This document shows, in pieces, positions 11,842 through 18,965 of a stretch of 20,653 nt of DNA. How positions within the stretch are numbered: the stretch's first letter is position 1; each line of letters opens with the position of its first letter. Under the pieces are notes generated by a model. The model did no database searches, had not been told where the DNA came from, and saw only the letters and a program-made list of their open reading frames with translations. The position numbers were made by a program, and so were the translations under genes. Location of the stretch: IMG/VR virus record IMGVR_UViG_3300007540_000159, positions 1-20,653 of that record; one strand, given 5' to 3'. Source of the DNA: a virus.

Positions 11842-14188
11842 TGTTAGCCTCCATTAATAGTTGTACTGCATTCTTCTTAATTAAATTAGGATTATAAACT
11901 GCTCCACCTTTGGCATATCCTGAGTCACTAACGATAGTGTAAGGATCCATTAATTCAACGAATTCGCTTCTGGTTAAAAACCGAGGTATTTCAACACCGT
12001 CAGCTTGACTCCCTGCAAGCATCGCTTGAAAGCTCTCATCAACTACAGATGCCATGCCTTTGTCAAGCTCTTCTGAAAATATATCCTCTAATTTAGCTTG
12101 AACATGATCGCTGTTTTTCATATCAAATATGCCAAAATCTAATATGTCTTGGGTTCCCCCCATCGTAATGCGGTCTGTAGATATGTCATTTTTATTTTCA
12201 TTCAAAAAAGTTTTTAATGCGCTACCTAATTTAGTTCTATATTGAGGATCTTTTGACATATAGTTTTGAGTTTTCTCAGAAAAGAAACCATTACCTATGG
12301 GCTTAACTTCTCCGAGAACTAATGAACCTCCATCTACGCTATCGTCAATTGTTAAATTCATCTGTATGTGAGGACGACCTTCACCATCAAGCAACGCATA
12401 CAGCCTACTACTTCCGGATCCGTAGCTCTCAGCCATGTTTTTTCCTTGAGTACACCATCCACCAGATTTACCTATAGTTGTACAGACTTTGCCTCCTGAA
12501 TCACTCGCAGCATCAGGCATCTGCACCCAACCGCCACCTTTTTTATCAACAAAACTTAAATCAAAATCAGGTAGATCTATAACTGTGTCAGTATTGGCAA
12601 TGTTATCCAGTAATTCTTTTTTACCAACCTTGTCAGCTTCTTTCATTCTCCAGTCATTAATCTTACTTATTTTTTCTACCATCTGCCGCATGGATATTTT
12701 CTTCAAATCTTTAGGCGATATCTGTAGCTGTCTTGGTAAGCTAGTGTTGGGATCCATGGCGTTTGTAATTTCATCAATCATATGTTGAAAATTTAAATTA
12801 TTAGTTAATGCGTATTCATCTACATCTCTTATAACTGTTTCAGGAGGAACTTTACTCAACCATGGGTTTTCTTCGACTAGCTTTACGACTTTTTGACCCA
12901 TCGCAGATTCACGCATTGGAGTGCCGTCTCCTAAGCTAATGAAATCATCATCCATAAACATATTATAACGATTTAAATACGTGCCCGCAGTTTGCGTGTT
13001 TTGACTAATAGCATCGTCAGCTAGCGTTTCATAGTCTCCTGGTCCTAATGTAAATCCTTCATCTGCGGCAAGCCTGACGCTGTCATTCTTTGAACCCATT
13101 TCATTTAATATGAATTTACGCAGCTTAGTGTTCGTCCAATCTTTTAATGCTTCCGAACTTTCTTCTGTTATTTCATTAAAGTTGATACGTAATTTAGTGA
13201 GGGCATCATCTACTGGCGCAGTGTCTAATATTTGGTCTCCTGGTTCTCGTACTGCTTGCACTATCATACCTTGGTCTAGATACTTCTGCCTTAGCGCATC
13301 ATAAGCTGAATCATCAGGAACTTGAGACGCTGCTTTATTCAAAGCTCTTTTGTTTATAGCATTAATTGCAAGTTCTGAGCCTTTCTGCAGCCCAGTTCCT
13401 AGAGTGCCTCCTATAACTGCCCCAGTTCCCGCACCCTCTAATCTTTCACCTTCTTTTGCCATACCTGCGCCAGCGATGGCTCCTTCGGTTGCCCCTACAA
13501 CACCAGCTGTTCCTAGAGGTCCTAGTCTTCGCGCTCCTATGCTAGCGAGTCGGGCAAGATTACTGCTCGCTGCAGCTGTTGAAGCACCGCCCGTAAAAGG
13601 AGTCGCCACCAACGCTGCTGCGGTGGGTATCAATCCTCCTAATATTTCTCCTGCAAGTGAAGCGTAAGGACTGTCTTCGGAGTAAGCTTCGTTACCTGCT
13701 CTTATTTCCGCCACTGCTTCTTCGTAAGTGCTCTCGCCTAATTTAGATCTAACCCATGCTTCAGCTTCGTCGCCCCAACCTAATAATAAACCTTGGCCTA
13801 TAACATTACGAGCTAGATCTACGGGTCCTCCGGTTTCAACCGCTCCACCCTCAGCTGCTTTCCATTTCACCTTGTCTGCCCAATAAGCTGCAGACGACTT
13901 ACCTTTAGCGATATTTTTCGCGTGGCGGTCTTTAAAAGCTTTCCGCTGCTTAGGGTTCTGGTTTGTCTTCGCTCCTTGCTCTCCGAACCTGATCATCTTA
14001 TCTTTGCCATCCACTTTTGTCTTTACGACATGGGAGCTGCTAGGATGGCTAGGTGTTCTGCGCGGTGTGTCTAGTTCCAAAGAATCTTTTAATGATTGAC
14101 CACCCTTAGAAAAACCTTTTACTATTCTATGTAAATCTAAATCTATTTCACCCGTAATGGGATTTATTATCATGTCTTGTTTCGCCAT
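11834..14188 (-). CDS. Large multi-domain virion protein with W-C-T module, function unknown
   Basis: The 784-residue protein has distinct parts. A basic module at about 52-110 (KMIRFGEQGAKTNQNP, QRKAFKDRHAKNIAKGK, SSAAYWADKVKW) resembles a short domain seen in other phage and viral proteins. Residues about 175-275 are Gly/Ala-rich and hydrophobic (GEILGGLIPTAAALVATPF, GAGTGAVIGGTLGTGL), like membrane-active parts of ejection proteins. A helical middle holds NPWLSKVPPE (about 439) and KISMRQMVEKISKINDWR (about 500). A conserved module at about 555-660 has CTTIGKSGGWCTQG (W578-C579-T580) and LYALLDGEGRPHIQMN (596-611). It ends in a KGGAVYNP tail. It lies between the membrane protein and the portal, fitting an ejected internal virion protein (inference). 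The enzyme-like module is unassigned. Confidence 0.7.
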   Translation of the reverse strand: MAKQDMIINPITGEIDLDLHRIVKGFSKGGQSLKDSLELDTPRRTPSHPSSSHVVKTKVDGKDKMIRFGEQGAKTNQNPKQRKAFKDRHAKNIAKGKSSAAYWADKVKWKAAEGGAVETGGPVDLARNVIGQGLLLGWGDEAEAWVRSKLGESTYEEAVAEIRAGNEAYSEDSPYASLAGEILGGLIPTAAALVATPFTGGASTAAASSNLARLASIGARRLGPLGTAGVVGATEGAIAGAGMAKEGERLEGAGTGAVIGGTLGTGLQKGSELAINAINKRALNKAASQVPDDSAYDALRQKYLDQGMIVQAVREPGDQILDTAPVDDALTKLRINFNEITEESSEALKDWTNTKLRKFILNEMGSKNDSVRLAADEGFTLGPGDYETLADDAISQNTQTAGTYLNRYNMFMDDDFISLGDGTPMRESAMGQKVVKLVEENPWLSKVPPETVIRDVDEYALTNNLNFQHMIDEITNAMDPNTSLPRQLQISPKDLKKISMRQMVEKISKINDWRMKEADKVGKKELLDNIANTDTVIDLPDFDLSFVDKKGGGWVQMPDAASDSGGKVCTTIGKSGGWCTQGKNMAESYGSGSSRLYALLDGEGRPHIQMNLTIDDSVDGGSLVLGEVKPIGNGFFSEKTQNYMSKDPQYRTKLGSALKTFLNENKNDISTDRITMGGTQDILDFGIFDMKNSDHVQAKLEDIFSEELDKGMASVVDESFQAMLAGSQADGVEIPRFLTRSEFVELMDPYTIVSDSGYAKGGAVYNPNLIKKNAVQLLMEANNG

Positions 14189-14189
14189 A

Positions 14190-14429
14190 TTAACTTCCCC
14201 CGCTCAAGACGCGGTCTAACTTGTCTTCAACTCTATGTAATGCATCTAATACGCTTTTCATATCGTCGCGCATTTCTTTGCGGGTTACGTAATCTTCTCG
14301 CGTGCGATTTAATAATATGTCTATTCTTTTTAATTCACTCATCATTGAGCGGAATGTCCATAGTGCTGGTGCTATGACTAAGGTGAGTATGATATTCCAG
14401 ATCAACATAGAACTAAGTTCTGCTTCCAT
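14190..14429 (-). CDS. Small membrane protein with coiled coil
   Basis: A 79-residue protein with one hydrophobic segment (about 8-25, MLIWNIILTLVIAPALWTF), then a charged amphipathic helix of about 50 residues (SELKRIDILLNRTREDYVT, MRDDMKSVLDALHRVEDKLD). The short N-terminus suggests N-out or N-in single-pass insertion with the coil on the other side. It is reminiscent of small proteins next to terminase genes in marine phages that are sometimes labelled holin- or spanin-like. No lipobox, signal peptidase site or partner lysis gene is present in the window. It stands 11 bases after the terminase stop and one base before the next gene. A lysis role is possible but unproven; a virion membrane-contact role is equally possible. 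Confidence 0.6.
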   Translation of the reverse strand: MEAELSSMLIWNIILTLVIAPALWTFRSMMSELKRIDILLNRTREDYVTRKEMRDDMKSVLDALHRVEDKLDRVLSGGS

Positions 14430-14440
14430 CGTGCATTCCT

Positions 14441-16030
14441 CTATACCGCATAAGGGTTTACATTTTCTACCAGCCTGAGCTGAGGTTCGTCCATATCTCT
14501 AGCTTGAGGTAAATCAAAGAAACCATCATTTTTTAAATAAATTATCGCTTGTGTAAATGTATCTACATAATCGTCATGTGCGCCCACTGGGAATTTAGAG
14601 AGCTCTTTTATAAATGGCTGTGCCCATGAAACAGCGTGTCCTGGAGTTTTCTTAGACTCTGGTATCCACACTAAACCTAATTCAAGAGTAGGAGCTGCTT
14701 GATGAGCACGACTCACCTTGTCGGCATTTCCTGGGTTATACGGTATGGCGGGAACCTTAGCAAGACGTAAGTCTTGCAAAAGAGATTGGCCACTCGCCTT
14801 CGCCTCGACGAGAATCCTGTCGGGACGTTTTTTCCTACTGAACGGAGAATCCTTACTCATACCGCCATACTCAGTTCCCCACTGTTTTATCGCCTTCGCT
14901 CTAAGGTCAGGGTATGCTAAGTGTTCATCCCATGCATCTATTAACATGACATGGCGTGCTCCGTCATGGGTGAATATAGCCCACACTGTACATGCAGTGG
15001 GGTCACCTGTTGACTTTTCTGTAAACGCACAGTCATAACTCTGCAAGATGTACTCGAATGGTGGCAGACCTGTGTTGTGCGGCCAAAGTTCAAAATACTG
15101 AGTCTTTAATATACCACCCTCCGATGGAGTGGGCTCCTGTTGTAACTGACCAGCTGAACCATAAGCACCCAATAATTTTTTCAAATCAGCTATTTCATCT
15201 TCCCCGAATCTATCGGGACATATGAGTTCGCCTTTTTTCTGTCTTGGATCATATGGACCCACACTGGTTTTTCTCCTAACACCATCCCATTCTGCGGGTA
15301 TCATTAGGTGCTCCCACCCTCCAATGTCATCTATTATATGACCACTTATGTCTCTCTCATGTAAACGCTGCATGATAGTGACCATGACATCAGCCTTGGG
15401 ATCATTCAAACGAGTAGACCAAACAACGTCAAACCATTCAAGAGCTGATTCACGGATAGCATCTGATTGAGCTTCCTGTGCAGAATGAGGGTCATCAAGT
15501 AATAACCTTGAACCACCCTCACCTGTCGCAGTACCACCTACCGATGTTGCTAGGCGATATCCTGTTTTATCATTCTCATATCTCTGTTTAGCGTTTTGGT
15601 CTCCGGCAAGCCTAAACATGTGACCCCACCTATCTTGATACCAAGGGGATTGTATCAGCCGTCTGGCTTTTAGGTTGTCACGAATGCTTAGGTTGCCGGA
15701 GTAACTGGCGCACAAAAACTTTTGAGCTGGATCTGTTAGCCATTCCCACATAGGCCACATGACGGAAACGATCGTAGATTTGGAATGGCGTGGTGGTATG
15801 TTGATCAGCAGCTTCCTCAGATCCCCTCCAGAACACGCTTCAAGGTGCTCACAGATTTGCTCTATGTGCCAGCCACCAATGAATGGCACTCCAGGCTCTA
15901 CGACATGCCAGGACTGCCTAACGAACTCATAGAGGGACGCCGCAGCATTGCGTCTTTCTTTCTCCTCCTTCAAGAGGTCCAGCATGACAGCTGGGGAAGT
16001 AGTGGAAGAAGAGGCAGACATCTGATTCAT
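14441..16030 (-). CDS. terL: Terminase large subunit
   Basis: The 529-residue protein has both terminase domains. ATPase: Walker A-like PPRHSKST (79-86), the FLCASYSGNLSIRDNLKARR segment, TATGEGG (167-173) and Walker B LLLDDP (176-181). Nuclease: SYDCAF with Asp333, VEAKASGQSLLQDL with Glu409, and HDDYVDTFTQ with Asp486/Asp487, which supply the metal-binding acidic residues. It translocates DNA into the prohead through the portal and cuts concatemers. Its ATG overlaps the TerS stop (ATGA), with GAGG seven bases upstream. The length is normal for the family. The type of packaging (cos or pac) cannot be told from the sequence alone. Confidence 0.95.
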   Translation of the reverse strand: MNQMSASSSTTSPAVMLDLLKEEKERRNAAASLYEFVRQSWHVVEPGVPFIGGWHIEQICEHLEACSGGDLRKLLINIPPRHSKSTIVSVMWPMWEWLTDPAQKFLCASYSGNLSIRDNLKARRLIQSPWYQDRWGHMFRLAGDQNAKQRYENDKTGYRLATSVGGTATGEGGSRLLLDDPHSAQEAQSDAIRESALEWFDVVWSTRLNDPKADVMVTIMQRLHERDISGHIIDDIGGWEHLMIPAEWDGVRRKTSVGPYDPRQKKGELICPDRFGEDEIADLKKLLGAYGSAGQLQQEPTPSEGGILKTQYFELWPHNTGLPPFEYILQSYDCAFTEKSTGDPTACTVWAIFTHDGARHVMLIDAWDEHLAYPDLRAKAIKQWGTEYGGMSKDSPFSRKKRPDRILVEAKASGQSLLQDLRLAKVPAIPYNPGNADKVSRAHQAAPTLELGLVWIPESKKTPGHAVSWAQPFIKELSKFPVGAHDDYVDTFTQAIIYLKNDGFFDLPQARDMDEPQLRLVENVNPYAV

Positions 16031-16620
16031 TGAGAGTCCTCAATCTTCTTCATCATTTTAGTCATGCTTTCAATTTCATCGTCGCTGAGGGATTTCAAGT
16101 CTACTGCCGCTAACTGTATCGGACCTCCGTCCTGCCCTGTGTGCTCAGTGTGTAGCTTGTCCCCGTACACCTTGGGCAGCATCTTACTAAGCATCCACTT
16201 GCGGCTATCAATGCGCAGTCGGTTACGCTGAATGGCTTCACTTGACAGCGGAACCTTTACTCGTCTTTGCAGCCTCATCCCGTCTCCGTCAACGACAGGG
16301 ACGCCAGCTTCGTCAACTACATCCTCTTCAATTGTTGTGTAGTTTTCATCACTGATTGAAAGTATTTCATCAGCTATCATTCTGTATCCAGCTTCACGCG
16401 CGAGCGCGTACTGCTCGGCTAAGGCTGGCTCAGTGGAGATCCAGTCCAGAATCTGGCTAGAAGTCGGAGCCTCGGGAACTATGCCGCAAGCAGCAGTCAG
16501 ACTCATACCGTCTTGAAGCAGAGGGAGAAGAGCACTCATGATAGCCTGACGGTCATGCTTCCTAGCTCCAGGACGTATCTTAACGACCTTAGGTTCCTTC
16601 TTCTCATCGTCTTCAGACAT
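16027..16620 (-). CDS. terS: Terminase small subunit
   Basis: The start is taken at the ATG at 16620 (197 residues, MSEDDEKKEP). GGGGAG lies six bases before it and a promoter start is expected at about 16645, so the longer frame to 16716 would begin upstream of the mRNA. Residues about 20-75 form helices fitting a DNA-binding helix-turn-helix (MSALLPLLQDGMSLTAACG, TSSQILDWIST). The C-terminal half has the family signature KWMLSKMLPKVYGDKLHTEH followed by TGQDGGPIQL, and a helical tail. It recognises the packaging site and passes DNA to TerL, whose gene overlaps its stop by four bases. The palindromic elements just upstream are candidates for sites it or another phage protein recognises (inference). 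Confidence 0.88.
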   Translation of the reverse strand: MSEDDEKKEPKVVKIRPGARKHDRQAIMSALLPLLQDGMSLTAACGIVPEAPTSSQILDWISTEPALAEQYALAREAGYRMIADEILSISDENYTTIEEDVVDEAGVPVVDGDGMRLQRRVKVPLSSEAIQRNRLRIDSRKWMLSKMLPKVYGDKLHTEHTGQDGGPIQLAAVDLKSLSDDEIESMTKMMKKIEDSQ

Positions 16621-16651
16621 TAAAGACTCCCCTACTTCTAGTTTGCAACTC

Positions 16652-16680
16652 ACTATACTTCCATTCATTAAAAAAGTAAA
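16652..16680 (-). promoter_or_regulatory. Sigma70-like promoter of the packaging/portal unit
   Basis: TTTACT (16680-16675) and TATAGT (16657-16652) on the minus strand are 17 bases apart, identical in hexamers and spacing to the promoter at 6483-6511. The palindromic element at 16689-16730 starts nine bases upstream of the -35 box, where an activator or repressor would bind. The expected start is near 16645, 25 bases before the small terminase ATG. Confidence 0.72.
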
Positions 16681-16688
16681 CAGGAAAG

Positions 16689-16730
16689 TAATCGTTCGTT
16701 CTATTAGAGAGTGCAACCGAACGAACGATC
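16689..16730. repeat. Palindromic element copy 2, upstream of the terminase promoter
   Basis: TAATCGTTCGTTC (16689-16701) and GAACGAACGATC (16719-16730) are inverted around 17 bases. The reverse complement of this copy matches copy 1 (9209-9250) arm for arm: ATCGTTCGTTCGGT on one side and an 18-base identical TAATAGAACGAACGATTA on the other, while the spacer differs. The copies are therefore in opposite orientation. Confidence 0.85.
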
Positions 16731-16754
16731 AACCTGAGAACCGTCTGACCGACT

Positions 16755-16786
16755 ACGGAGAGAGGCAGAAATGCCCTCTCCTCCGT
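16755..16786. other. Long hairpin between two palindromic elements
   Basis: ACGGAG (16755-16760), AGAG and GCA pair with TGC, CTCT and CTCCGT (to 16786), giving 13 pairs with two single-base bulges (C75, C80). The loop is GAAA on the plus strand and TTTC on the transcribed strand. No T-run follows, so it is not a standard terminator of the primase transcript. It could be an RNA processing site, an origin structure or a recognition site. It sits in the only long non-coding gap of the window. Confidence 0.7.
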
Positions 16787-16797
16787 CCCTCGAGCGG

Positions 16798-16844
16798 TAA
16801 TCGTTCGGTCGGCACGATGGTTTGAACGATTACCCGAACGATCA
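16798..16844. repeat. Palindromic element copy 3, shorter, with extra half-site
   Basis: TAATCGTTC (16798-16806) and GAACGATTA (16824-16832) form a perfect nine-base inverted repeat around 17 bases, the same spacing as copy 2. A further half-site CGAACGATC follows at 16835-16843. It lacks the second GTTC in each arm. It lies seven bases past the primase stop codon. Confidence 0.75.
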
Positions 16845-16850
16845 ATCACT

Positions 16851-18965
16851 TTACACCGCATATTTACCTCTTTCAACTGACTCTTCCACACCCAAATCAA
16901 CCTGTAAATAGTGGTTAGCTCTACCGACAGGTTTATCAAGCATCACCTTCTCAACTCTACCTGAGCTGATCAGGTTATCAATGGCTCGCTCCTTACGTTC
17001 CTGACTAGCTTTAACCCCACCATCAGCCATGCTCTTACGCTCGTAGTAGCTACGACTCTTACCAGGATCACACTTGATGAGAGTGACGAGGTCATCGCAG
17101 ATGCGCTCCCACTGTTCCGACTCTTTAGCGTCTTTAATCTCTTCTTTAAGTTGTGCACGTTCGCCAGCTTGGAGCACCCGAGCCACTGAGTGCATGAACC
17201 AGATGTCTGCATCGTATCCTAGGACGTTTTTGTGTTCTTCTTTGTTCGTGACCACATCGAACGTAAGCTCTGGAAAGGTCGTAGGAAAACGAACCTTAGT
17301 AGCCTTAAGAATGCGAGGTGCATGATTATCATCCCCGTCTTTAAATACTGTATAAACCCCATGTGCATCTCCCGTCCAAGCAGACGCTCCTCTAGGAGAG
17401 AGATAGTCAGACTCACCCGATCCCAAAACCTTTGCGGTGTGGCTGACGATGATAACCGGAAAACCCAAGAAAGACTGTTTGATATACGCCATTGCACGCC
17501 CGACCTGAGCATTGTCATTTTCGTTTTCAAGATCAAATACTGCGTTTGCAGTGTCAAACACAACGAGTGGTAGAGCGTCGTAAGTTTCGCCATTAGCTTT
17601 TTCATTAGGTGTCGTCCATTCTTTATATTGTTCCGCTACTTGCGCAACTATTTTAGGGTCTAACCTATGCGCTTGAATAACCTTAACCCTCTGCTCGAAG
17701 TCTTCAGGTCGCATACCAGTCATGCCCCAGTTACACAGAGAGTATATCACCCTCTGCACCTGTACTACAGATTCAGTTATAATTATTACATTACGCCTGA
17801 CGAGCGGTCTCAGTTCAAACTCAACAGGACAGAGATGAGCAGTGGCCAGAGCCATAGGTATTATTAAAGTAGTCTTACCCACTCCTGGAGCACCAGCTAC
17901 CACGTTAACACCAGTAGACATGAAGTCATCAAAGATGTACTCAAAGACTGTAACTTCACGTGCACCGGAATGTGACGAGGCTTCTAAAGCTAACGGATGA
18001 TCCCCTTCAAGTATCACCTCAGCTTCCTTGCTGTACTTTCCTACCCAGCCATTGTCAATAGCCATCTTGAATATACTGCGGTAAGTAATTGAATGAGGAT
18101 TGTCAATGTCTCGCTCCCACTTCTTACGCTGGTTAGCAGCATCAAATTTGTCAGAACCTGAACTCCACTCAGTCCAGACTTTATAACCGTTCTCTCCGTA
18201 TGGTTTCAATGCTGTACCAACATTAACCCAAGTGGTATAATCATCAGCATCAACATACTTGAGAGCATCACGCAAGTCATCAAACGTCTGAGCAGTAGCA
18301 ATAGGTGTACCGTTTTTCTCAGTCAGAGAGTAAGTAGCAGGAGCTCTCGCTTTACTTTTAATCAAGTCAGGTAGTTGGGAAGGTTTAACAGGGTTAGACT
18401 TACTCAAAGGGGAGCTAGCCACCTTCCATTTATAATCACCACTCACACCCAAGGTAGGTGCAACGCATATGTAACCATGATGCTTGAGGTCTAAACCTTT
18501 ATCAAGAGTTCCAGGATAAGACATGTCAGGATCAGCTTTAAATATACGATGCTCCCCACCTCCTTGAGTCTTAGCTACACATTCGGAGTGTAAAACACCG
18601 TGCTCAGCCTCTAAACGGGAGAGAGACTCCTGTCCGTCATTCTGAGGGTCAATGTCAAGCGCAATAAGACCTGAGTGTGCAAGGCTGACACCAATCCCTG
18701 CGTTGGGGTCAGTAGACCACCATTCTTTTATAGTCTCTTCACTTATAGTAGCGTCATGATGACCATGCGGTGTCAATGTAGATTGAGGATGCTTTCCTGG
18801 CTTATGACCTGATTCATTGTTAGGTCTGCCGCAACGACAATCACCATTATTATCAACAGACCAGACAGGCAGCACATACCACCCAAGTTTAGCATAGGCT
18901 AGAGCGTAATCTAGGGTGCTTGGCTCATCTTCAACAGCCCATATGTGCTTAGGAGTCTTTGCCAT
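16851..18965 (-). CDS. Primase-polymerase fused to RecA/RepA-type ATPase
   Basis: The 704-residue protein has an N-terminal prim-pol domain (about 15-210): ALAYAKLGWYVLPV, a CRC...PGKHP segment with C43 and C45, the catalytic pair in LIALDIDPQNDG (D104, D106) and KTQGGGEHRIF (H139). A middle region (about 225-310) reads like the helical PriCT-type linker (YVDADDYTTWVNVGTALKPY). The C-terminal ATPase has Walker A GAPGVGKTT (358-366), Walker B LPLVVFDTAN (D471) and VIIVSHTAK, as in RepA/DnaB-related hexameric helicases. A winged-helix-like tail ends it. It would prime and unwind DNA at the fork. The gene starts directly after the helicase stop codon (TAAATG), with GGGGAG eight bases upstream. 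Confidence 0.85.
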   Translation of the reverse strand: MAKTPKHIWAVEDEPSTLDYALAYAKLGWYVLPVWSVDNNGDCRCGRPNNESGHKPGKHPQSTLTPHGHHDATISEETIKEWWSTDPNAGIGVSLAHSGLIALDIDPQNDGQESLSRLEAEHGVLHSECVAKTQGGGEHRIFKADPDMSYPGTLDKGLDLKHHGYICVAPTLGVSGDYKWKVASSPLSKSNPVKPSQLPDLIKSKARAPATYSLTEKNGTPIATAQTFDDLRDALKYVDADDYTTWVNVGTALKPYGENGYKVWTEWSSGSDKFDAANQRKKWERDIDNPHSITYRSIFKMAIDNGWVGKYSKEAEVILEGDHPLALEASSHSGAREVTVFEYIFDDFMSTGVNVVAGAPGVGKTTLIIPMALATAHLCPVEFELRPLVRRNVIIITESVVQVQRVIYSLCNWGMTGMRPEDFEQRVKVIQAHRLDPKIVAQVAEQYKEWTTPNEKANGETYDALPLVVFDTANAVFDLENENDNAQVGRAMAYIKQSFLGFPVIIVSHTAKVLGSGESDYLSPRGASAWTGDAHGVYTVFKDGDDNHAPRILKATKVRFPTTFPELTFDVVTNKEEHKNVLGYDADIWFMHSVARVLQAGERAQLKEEIKDAKESEQWERICDDLVTLIKCDPGKSRSYYERKSMADGGVKASQERKERAIDNLISSGRVEKVMLDKPVGRANHYLQVDLGVEESVERGKYAV

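Noticed and set aside
13350-13667. A 105-residue plus-strand open frame rich in Pro and Ala.
   Set aside because: It is the antisense of the Gly/Ala-rich hydrophobic part of the 784-residue protein and has no ribosome site.
16396-16409. Palindrome ACGCGC-GA-GCGCGT inside the small terminase gene, a possible packaging site.
   Set aside because: It is only six bases per arm, encodes conserved helix residues (YALAREAG), and has no second copy or associated motif. Kept as a weak possibility only.
16621-16716. N-terminal extension of the small terminase (MHSLIERTITFLF...).
   Set aside because: It would start upstream of the predicted promoter start at about 16645, has no ribosome site, and its translation covers the promoter and palindrome sequence. 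The ATG at 16620 has GGGGAG at the right distance.
16798-16844. Alphaproteobacterial LexA-type box (GTTC-N7-GTTC or GAAC-N7-GAAC).
   Set aside because: The closest pair is GAAC-N8-GAAC (16824-16839), one base too long, and the other copies have adjacent GTTC units or an inverted arrangement instead.
16613-16939. An open frame of 108 residues covering the non-coding region.
   Set aside because: It overlaps the end of the primase and the promoter and start of TerS, has no ribosome site and a composition unlike a protein; the stretch is rich in repeats and hairpins.
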